From Trachythela sp. YZ-2020 (lineage: Eukaryota; Cnidaria; Anthozoa; Malacalcyonacea; Clavulariidae), in the NCBI GenBank assembly GCA_016169945.1, contig JADLSH010000375.1, positions 1,092,501 through 1,156,500 on the forward strand: a DNA stretch of 64,000 bases, read 5' to 3'. The notes beneath the pieces are model-generated. The model had not been told where the DNA came from and searched no databases. It saw only the letters and a list, made by a program, of their open reading frames with translations. The first letter of the stretch is position 1. Each line of letters opens with the position of its first letter. Both the position numbers and the translations under genes were made by a program. Shown piece after piece: positions 58,601 through 64,000 of this stretch.

Positions 58601-61600
58601 ATGAAAAGGGCACGAGCGCCGAAGGCTGAGAATTTATAGGGGTCGGATATCCTCCCCCGGAAAATTTTTTAATCTACACTCTCTGAAACGCCATTTCCTG
58701 CATTATGAGTGGAGATTTTACATAATTCTGAATATTATAAAACGATAACACACAGGAATTAGCTAAGGGAAGTGCGTTATTGCGGAGCTTAACTGCGCTA
58801 ATCGACCACGGAAAACTAGGCGCGTGTGAGGAAACCAGAAAAATCTAGATAACTTATCAAGAAGATAACTAGTCAATTAACGTAATCTAGTTAAACTGCA
58901 CGGTCATAATCCTTATTACACCTATGAGGGCTAGTCCGGTCACAATAATAATAATTTATTCATTACAATGCACTTTATTGTTAAGAAAAAGGGCAACCGG
59001 TTGCCCCCGCGTGCCCCCGTACTATAAGGGCAGCGGGGGCAGCTGCCCCCGCTGCCCCCGTGGCTCCGGCGCCCCTGCTTCTATACTTCTATACTTGTCC
59101 TTTCCTAGTAAAATTAAATTCGGATTGAATTTAGATTATACTGCAGGTATTGCACACAGCTCTGTGTACATTTCGGTCACATATAACAGATATACATGAG
59201 ACAGACAGACACAGACAGATGGACTGAAATACACCGTAAACACAATGAAACCCCGATTAAAAGCCACTTCGTTAATATACGGTGACTCCTTACTACGGTA
59301 AAACAAAACAAAAACGCCAAGGTAATACATTTATAAAGATATTCCGGTAATACTGTCACCGCGTTAAAATGACCAAATGCTATGGCTCGTTCTTGACGGT
59401 ATTAACATGGTTCCGCTGAAATGAGTTCCACTTACTTTTTCATGTGCTGCGACCAGTTCGTCTTTTTCTTGTTGTCGTTGCTCGGCGATCTTTGCGCGTG
59501 CTTCATCTTGGGACGCTTTTATTTCACTTCTAAATTGTTCTTCCAACTGGATTTTCTGTTGAATATGATGTTGCTGCAACACATGGAATATTGTGTTTTC
59601 TGCTCTTTCTGATTCCATTCCGTTTATTTTCTCTGTCAACACCTTCTTGCGGGTTTCCGCAATCTAGTAACAATTAAACATGATTTAGAAACGCTAAATT
59701 CTGCACTTTTAAATTTGAACAAAATTAAATATTCTTTATCACTATTATCATTAAATATTTAATACTAGGAATATCATAAACGAACCTAATCCGGAGTGGA
59801 CACCTGATCTATATACAGTGGAACCCCGCCTTACGGCCCCCCCCGTTAATACGGTCACCTGGATAATACGGTCACTTTTTTTTGTCCCAGCAAAACACTA
59901 ATACATTTGATCTTACCCCGTTAATACGGCCACCCCGTTAATACGGCCACCCCGTTAAATACGGCCACCCCGTTAATACGGCCACCCCGTTAATACGGCC
60001 ACCCCGTTAATACGGCCACCCCGTTAATACGGCCACCCCGTTAATACGGCCACCCCGTTAATACGGCCACCCCGTTAATACGGCCACCCCGTTAATACGG
60101 CCACCCCGTTAATACGGCCACCCCGTTAATACGGCCACCCCGTTAATACGGCCACCCCGTTAATACGGCCACCCCGTTAATACGGCCACCCCGTTAATAC
60201 GGCCACCCCGTTAATACGGCCACCCCGTTAATACGGCCACCCCGTTAATACGGCCACCCCGTTAATACGGCCACCCGTTAATACGGCCACCCCGTTAATA
60301 CGGCCACCCGTTAATACGGCCACCCCGTTAATACGGCCACCCCGTTAATACGGCCACCCCGTTAATACGGCCACCCCGTTAATACGGCCACCCCGTTAAT
60401 ACGGCCACCCCGTTAATACGGCCACCCCGTTAATACGGCCACCCCGTTAATACGGCCACCCCGTTAATACGGCCACCCCGTTAATACGGCCACCCCGTTA
60501 ATACGGCCACCCCGTTAATACGGCCACCCCGTTAATACGGCCACCCCGTTAATACGGCCACCCCGTTAATACGGCCACCCCGTTAATACGGCCACCCCGT
60601 TAATACGGCCACCCCGTTAATACGGCCACCCCGTTAATACGGCCACCCCGTTAATACGGCCACCCCGTTAATACGGCCACCCCGTTAATACGGCCACCCC
60701 GTTAATACGGCCATATTATTTCGGCCCGTTGGTGACCGTATTAACGGGGTTCCACTGTATAACCTTATTATATTGAGTTAGGCGAAACCAAATGCCATAT
60801 ACATTAATGGATGTGTTTGGGTTTGGGATAAATCATCTGTACCTAAATTTGCTCTGGTTTTAAGTTCTTTTCTTTTTCTTCCAACTTTTACCGCAGCTAC
60901 TGTGGTGTAGAATGGGTATACCCAACCATGGATTGGTCTTAATGGACCAAGTGAAACATTTGGGCTCTCACTGAATAAAGTATTACAGCTTATCGCTTAG
61001 AAGCGCCATTCAGGCAACACCTTACAAAATGGCCGCTCAAGAAAATTTATTCAGTATGTGAACGTTTTTCTTTACAGTGATTTAATAGTACATGTATCCT
61101 GTATATCGAAAGCTGAAACATAAGCGAGAACATACGAGGTTTAAATATGGCGGGACGAATATTTAGTGCCATAAAGTACACCTTATCTATTCTATACTTA
61201 CATGATCATCTTCAACTTGATTTCTTTCCTCTCGTTGCTTCACCAGCTCTTTCGCCACCTCAGCTTCATGCTTCCTCGCCGATATGGCGGCTTTCATTTT
61301 CCTTCTCTCCGCAATCTTACTAGCCAAAGAATTCAACTGTCGGTCTTTTTCCATGTTAATATTTCTCCTCAGCATCTCCGAGTTCTCCGCGTGCTCGCTC
61401 ATCAGTTGCTGGACCTGTTCTTCCGAAAGCTGGTCTCGTCTGTTGTGTAAATCTTTTTCAAACTTCTCTTTTTCAGCAGCAATCATCTAAAAGAGGAAAC
61501 AATGATAATTATTAACTATTAAAAAGTCATGACCTCTGATTGATCGACAGGCAACGGCGAATTCTTCATCATCATTGGTATGCATTACCAAGTATGCATT

Positions 61601-62400
61601 GAGTTATGACTTCAAGTATTGTATGATTAATGTCAACGGGTGCAATATGAAACGAGTTATTGCATCGTATGCCGTCACGTCACCGATGCCATGTGGGAAT
61701 ACGAAAAAAAGACAAAATGGCTTCCTCATCAGTCGCTCGCCAAACTAGTTATGCTATAAAAATACAGCCAAGTGAGCGACAAAAGGTCCTGAAATAATAT
61801 TTAACGAATATAGATTTTCTGCAATGCCAGAAGGACTCGTCATAATATTGTTTTGAGTTTTAACGCGTTTTTTTCTGCCTATGATGAGCAATCTCATTTA
61901 AAAATTATTAAGAATTTTTAGTTAAAATTTTATGCAATGTACAGTAATACGCGTGATCGGCGTAATACAAATACCAATAGATGGAAAATTCAAACATTGT
62001 TTCACAAACCAATTACGATGCAATAGAAATGGAATCGTTTTGAAAATAAAATAGGTAAACAAGATTCACTAAAACCAGTTACGTTTTTCAAATACGGACA
62101 AGAGCCGAGAAAACATTCTACAACCTTTACAAAAATAGTTCCTTCATCCACCTTTGTCCATCCTACCTTTTGCTTCTGCTGTTCCATTTGCTGCTCAATG
62201 CTGGCTATCCCTCTATTCGTTGCATCCTTGAGTTCTTCCTCCATGTGGATGACATCCTTTTTGTGTTCGACCTCCATTTCTTCAAGTCTCACTGTCTGTT
62301 CCGCTTCTAAAGATATCATTTTTTCACTCACATTTTCCTTCATTATTTCTTCCGTTGTTTCCAGAATATCGACCGTGTCTGCGTCTTTTGACATGCGGGC
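46635..62400 (-). CDS. large coiled-coil protein of unrecognised family, 11 exons
   Basis: Eleven exons, all GT-AG, join in one frame (2841 bp, 946 residues plus stop): 62167-62400, 61202-61486, 59436-59663, 58323-58409, 57816-57980, 57078-57241, 51428-51590, 50050-50886, 49045-49257, 47691-47860 and 46635-46929. Residues 1 to about 490 are almost continuous charged coiled coil (LEEMEVEHKKDVIHMEEEL, SKIAERRKMKAAISARKHEA, REREALRLAEREAERECRKR). Then comes a serine/proline linker and a globular region of about 200 residues with SPANFVVYRFGVFVTQLLE, SVTLLLASNLPPNNY and VGDFVVVIMHCLSHIFVDD. The C-terminus is helical and lysine-rich (DEITKKKKEAGLL). The first exon has an in-frame acceptor before ATG, so upstream exons may lie to the right. 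A cytoskeletal or scaffold role is a guess from the coiled coil only. The last three exons lie in segmental copy 3. Confidence 0.85.
47277..47333. repeat. (CTGTAA)n array, copy 3
   Basis: Shortest of the three alleles, about 57 bp, in the intron before the last exon of the coiled-coil gene. Confidence 0.9.
49373..50049. other. coiled-coil gene intron, right flank of the duplication
   Basis: Unique sequence immediately beyond the duplicated segment. A short frame (EARAKTGRLAYKLLRVWKSD, about 49517-49580, +) is not assignable. No mobile element was recognised at the breakpoint. Confidence 0.4.
51591..53299. other. large intron of the coiled-coil gene, left part
   Basis: It begins with a GC-rich hAT-MITE-like scrap (CAGGGGCGTCGAAAC at about 51620). 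Near 52640-52676 a sequence ends ATAAACGATTTGATTGATTGA, which looks like a retroelement 3' tail of TTGA repeats; the body upstream is not recognisable. Nothing else is supported. Confidence 0.35.
53300..53784 (-). pseudogene. Shisa-like cysteine-rich single-pass membrane protein, frameshifted
   Basis: The minus-strand ATG at 53784 opens a signal peptide (KAILFVPFFVVLF), then a cysteine-rich ectodomain with CCNYDECRHSC, CVFNSNCGG and YCCDYTCQKRDC. A 1-nt frame change near 53525 moves the reading into a membrane segment (VLVLCVLGVLATVVTVVLYY) and a proline/tyrosine tail (PYSGQPPPYSLY) ending at 53300. The order matches small CX-rich, PPxY-tailed proteins common in cnidarians. It lies in, and on the same strand as, a coiled-coil gene intron and is intronless. 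It is either a pseudogene or a real gene carrying an assembly or sequencing error. Confidence 0.6.
53864..55729. mobile_element. 1.9-kb element with long terminal inverted repeats
   Basis: Ends GCGTCATATTA and TAATATGACGC. Inverted arms of about 440 bp (53864-54306) and 375 bp (55354-55729) are highly similar, including GCCAATATTCATGATTGTCA, several GACATTGAAGTT repeats and ATCACCCCCCGGTACAGACA. The interior (54307-55353) has no recognisable transposase. Long TIRs with internal subrepeats recall MULE or foldback elements; a target duplication is not clear. Confidence 0.7.
55730..57077. other. large intron of the coiled-coil gene, right part
   Basis: No gene is supported. Two GGAGGAGAG-associated stretches (55850-55880 and 56500-56530) share CCTGTCCGGAGGAGAG or CTCTCCGGAGGAGAG, suggesting a dispersed repeat end. 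Confidence 0.35.
57242..57815. other. intron, GC-rich repeat scrap
   Basis: A run of C at 57758-57768 within AACAGGCCCCTCTCCCCGCT and AGCTACGCCC resembles the end of a GC-rich MITE. No gene. Confidence 0.4.
58443..58559. repeat. (CTATACTT)n microsatellite
   Basis: About 14 perfect 8-bp units in an intron. It continues for about two units at 59078-59096 beyond an inserted TIR element. Confidence 0.95.
58560..59077. mobile_element. hAT-like MITE inserted in the microsatellite
   Basis: 518 bp with the ends CAGGGGCGCCGGAAC and GGCTCCGGCGCCCCTG, GC-rich near the ends and AT-rich in the middle. CTTCTATA precedes and follows it, the expected 8-bp duplication, although it equals the microsatellite unit. 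No coding capacity. Confidence 0.8.
59816..60757. mobile_element. pogo/Tc1-like MITE with internal minisatellite
   Basis: TA at both sides, then the inverted ends CAGTGGAACCCCG and CGGGGTTCCACTG, with subterminal GTTAATACGGTCACC on both sides. CAGTGGAACC ends and a TA target fit the Tc1/mariner group, pogo-like branch. The middle is almost wholly a 17-bp tandem repeat. A degenerate end of the same family (GACGGTATTAACATGGTTCC) is at about 59395-59414. Confidence 0.8.
59917..60712. repeat. 17-bp minisatellite, about 46 units
   Basis: The unit CCCCGTTAATACGGCCA is repeated with very little variation; a few units lack one C (about 60270-60310). It is nearly the subterminal sequence of the surrounding element with T changed to C (GGTCACC to GGCCACC). 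Each unit holds the inverted pair CCGT and ACGG. Confidence 0.95.
60758..61201. other. intron of the coiled-coil gene, no gene seen
   Basis: Ordinary intron sequence; nothing recognised. Confidence 0.4.
61487..62166. other. intron of the coiled-coil gene, no gene seen
   Basis: AT-rich sequence; nothing recognised. Confidence 0.4.
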
Positions 62401-62920
62401 CTAGCAATTAAAGCAAGAAAATCAGAATATGGAGAGATCTAGAAACAAGTGATATTCAATGATGTATATGAATATTCGTCTTTCATCTCTTAAAGTAGGA
62501 TTGTTAATTGCAAATTTTCTACGTGTGCTCCTGTAGTGGTAACACTAGATCAATTGAGGGTGGACCTTATTGGACCACTTATAGTATTCATTCTGGGAAC
62601 TCTCTATGTATATTTCCAAACACTCACAGCGAAATTGTATTCACTAGGCCACCGGAAGTTCACGTAATTAATTAACTAAATACCGAGACGGCGAGAAAAA
62701 AGGGGATTGCGGTAATTAAAGCCGAGTTTACACTACAAGCCTATAGGTCTGGCCTTATATAGGCATGGGTTGGCAGACTAATTTGATCAGCCAATCTGCG
62801 TAAGTCGAAGTAGGCCAAACCCAGGCCTAGGCCTCCAGTGTAAAAATATAATATATACATTGCCTAAGCACATTATTTTGTATTAGTAGAATCATACTAG
62901 TATACTATTGCAAATGCTGT
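62401..62920. other. upstream intron or flank with an imperfect inverted repeat
   Basis: GAGTTTACACTACAAGCCTA at about 62724 and GGCCTCCAGTGTAAA at about 62830 form imperfect inverted ends of a MITE of about 120 bp. No exon was recognised; the acceptor at 62401 implies an exon further right, outside the window. Confidence 0.4.
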
Positions 62921-62935
62921 AATTTGATTGGCTAC

Positions 62936-62974
62936 GCTACTCGCTATCTAATTGTCGATAGATAGCGAGTAGCG
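62936..62974. repeat. simple hairpin HP4
   Basis: GCTACTCGCTATCTA pairs with TAGATAGCGAGTAGC around ATTGTCGA, next to GATTGG (inverted CCAAT). It lacks the multi-part plan of the other hairpins. Confidence 0.75.
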
Positions 62975-63069
62975 AAACAGCCATCTCCTCGGCGCGATTT
63001 TTAACGAATTTATTTCAATAAATTATGAAAAACGTTTTGAAATACTGTTTTCTTGCTGGTTTCTACTAA

Positions 63070-63176
63070 AACAATTAGATTATTCGCGCTCGATTTCTAT
63101 GAGATGATAGTTCATTCGGGCTTCGCCCTCATCAACTATCACCTCATAGAAATCTTGAGCTCATAATCTAATTGTT
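63070..63176. repeat. structured hairpin HP5
   Basis: Outer stem AACAATTAGATTA with TAATCTAATTGTT; internal loop with CGCGCTCGA against TCTTGAGCTCA; inner stem TTTCTATGAGRTGATAGTT; tip with GGGCTTCGCCC. Same architecture as HP1, HP2 and HP6. Confidence 0.85.
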
Positions 63177-63463
63177 AAATAGTGTTTTGATTTAAGGCGT
63201 GTTAATCGATACACAAGAGGCAAAAGATTTACTTCAAAGCCAATCTCCTGATGTTTAGTTGTATACTGCAGTTAATAATAGACAAAATAAAACATTGTTC
63301 GGCTAATTTTTTCTGTAAGTGGTATTTTGAAAAAACCCACATTGTGGAATGATATTATATACCATGCACATGTCCGTGGATGTTTTTGTTGTAAAATGTT
63401 GAAATCTATCTTTCTTTCCTACTTTGATAAAAATCTTGAATAATTAATTGAAGCTGAATATTT

Positions 63464-63565
63464 AACAGTTATTCTACGAACTCGAGTCGTATATGAGCTG
63501 ATAGCCGACGAGGCGCGATAGCGCCGAGTCGGCTATCAGTCATATACGACGAGAGTGAGTGTTTT
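63464..63565. repeat. structured hairpin HP6
   Basis: It begins AACAGTTATTCTACGAACTC, with inner stem CGTATATGAGCTGATAGCC and tip GGCGCGATAGCGCC. It is the reverse-complement relative of HP2; its right outer arm is mostly deleted (GAGTGAGTG joins TTTTATTATA). Confidence 0.75.
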
Positions 63566-63770
63566 ATTATATACACAAGCTCTGGATATGAACATAACTT
63601 TTTGGCGTACTTTTTTCAAGTAAAACTTGAATTTCCTCTTCATTTAATCGTCCAAATCTGCCAGCCATTTTTCTATTTTTCTCTACTAGCAGGATATGAG
63701 CATTAATTCTGCTAGTAGAGAACCAATCAGATTGCAGAATACCTCATATCCAGAGCTTGTGCATATAATA
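63565..63770. mobile_element. TIR-bounded repeat module, right copy
   Basis: 206 bp with 28-bp inverted ends: TATTATATACACAAGCTCTG at the left, and at the right the complement with one change (GTGCATATAATA). Inside on the minus strand are the ATTGG box, CTACTAGCAG motifs and an ATG-led short frame. It mirrors the left module at 41-754 without the HP1 insertion. Confidence 0.65.
63590..63668 (-). pseudogene. first-exon-like fragment in the right module
   Basis: The minus-strand frame begins MAGRFGRLNEEEIQVLLEK, then STPK, then runs into the terminal repeat (SYVHIQS). It has the same design as the frames at 224 and 668 and is truncated before NTKKAT. Confidence 0.4.
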
Positions 63771-64000
63771 AAGATCTTTATTCAGCTGATGCAAGCTAAC
63801 ATTGGAGAAACAAGCCTCTGTTTCACGAAACCTGGGCCATGAAAGTGAGTGATGTCAAACGTGCAGCTGAACTATAAGACTGAGTAAAGAAGATTATAAT
63901 TTTTGTTTTTTGGTTCATATAAAGTCCATTTGAATAACAGTAATGTATTAATAAAAATAGCGCTTGTGCGTTTGGGAAATATTTCACATAATATTACTCG
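63771..64000. other. no feature seen
   Basis: AT-rich sequence with no coding or repeat signal that I can support. Confidence 0.3.

Noticed and set aside
59917..60712. CRISPR-like array of regular repeats
   Set aside because: The units are contiguous 17-mers without spacers, lie inside a TIR element, and the genome is animal.

Overview
The window reads as a gene-poor, transposon-rich, AT-rich stretch of an invertebrate animal genome. GT-AG introns, a MYST acetyltransferase, rhodopsin-like receptors and CR1-like retrotransposon fragments of a type I associate with cnidarians suggest an anthozoan (coral or sea anemone). That placement rests on memory of family resemblance, not on a search.

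Layout. (1) 1-0.9 kb holds a repeat module with 28-bp inverted ends, two short first-exon-like reading frames and two structured hairpins. (2) 0.98-3.05 kb, + strand: the last five exons of a KAT7/HBO1-like histone acetyltransferase. (3) 3.5-11.5 kb: a decayed DNA transposon with a THAP plus DDE transposase on + and a SAP/SWIM/YqaJ second gene on -, broken by frameshifts, a nested 5'-truncated LINE and tRNA-like repeats. (4) 9.28-49.37 kb: three tandem copies of an 11-13 kb segment. Each carries the 5' part of the YqaJ gene (-), a two-exon class A GPCR (+), a BEL/Pao-like fragment and the last three exons of a coiled-coil gene (-). The two copy junctions have the same 138-bp filler copied from the YqaJ gene. 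The copies differ by datable insertions: two TIR elements with 8-bp target duplications and a hairpin module in copy 1, a 4.5-kb LINE splitting the GPCR of copy 2, a foldback element in copy 3, and a palindromic TA element shared by copies 2 and 3. (5) 46.6-62.4 kb, - strand: the intact coiled-coil gene, 11 exons and 946 residues visible. It takes its last three exons from copy 3; copies 1 and 2 keep headless, frameshifted duplicates of those exons. Its introns hold a frameshifted cysteine-rich membrane-protein gene, a 1.9-kb long-TIR element, an 8-bp microsatellite carrying an inserted TIR element, and a TIR element whose end sequence has expanded into a 17-bp minisatellite. (6) 62.4-64 kb: more hairpins and a mirror-image copy of the module at the left end.

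Probable working genes are the acetyltransferase, GPCR copies 1 and 3, and the coiled-coil gene. Nothing indicates that they act in one pathway; the GPCR and coiled-coil 3' exons are linked by duplication mechanics. The most unusual signal is a set of hairpins at 0.53, 0.76, 15.3, 63.1 and 63.5 kb. They keep one architecture (AT-rich outer stem, GARCTC-containing internal loop, inner stem, GC-rich mini-hairpin tip) while stem sequences differ, and they sit beside short first-exon-like frames of a shared design.
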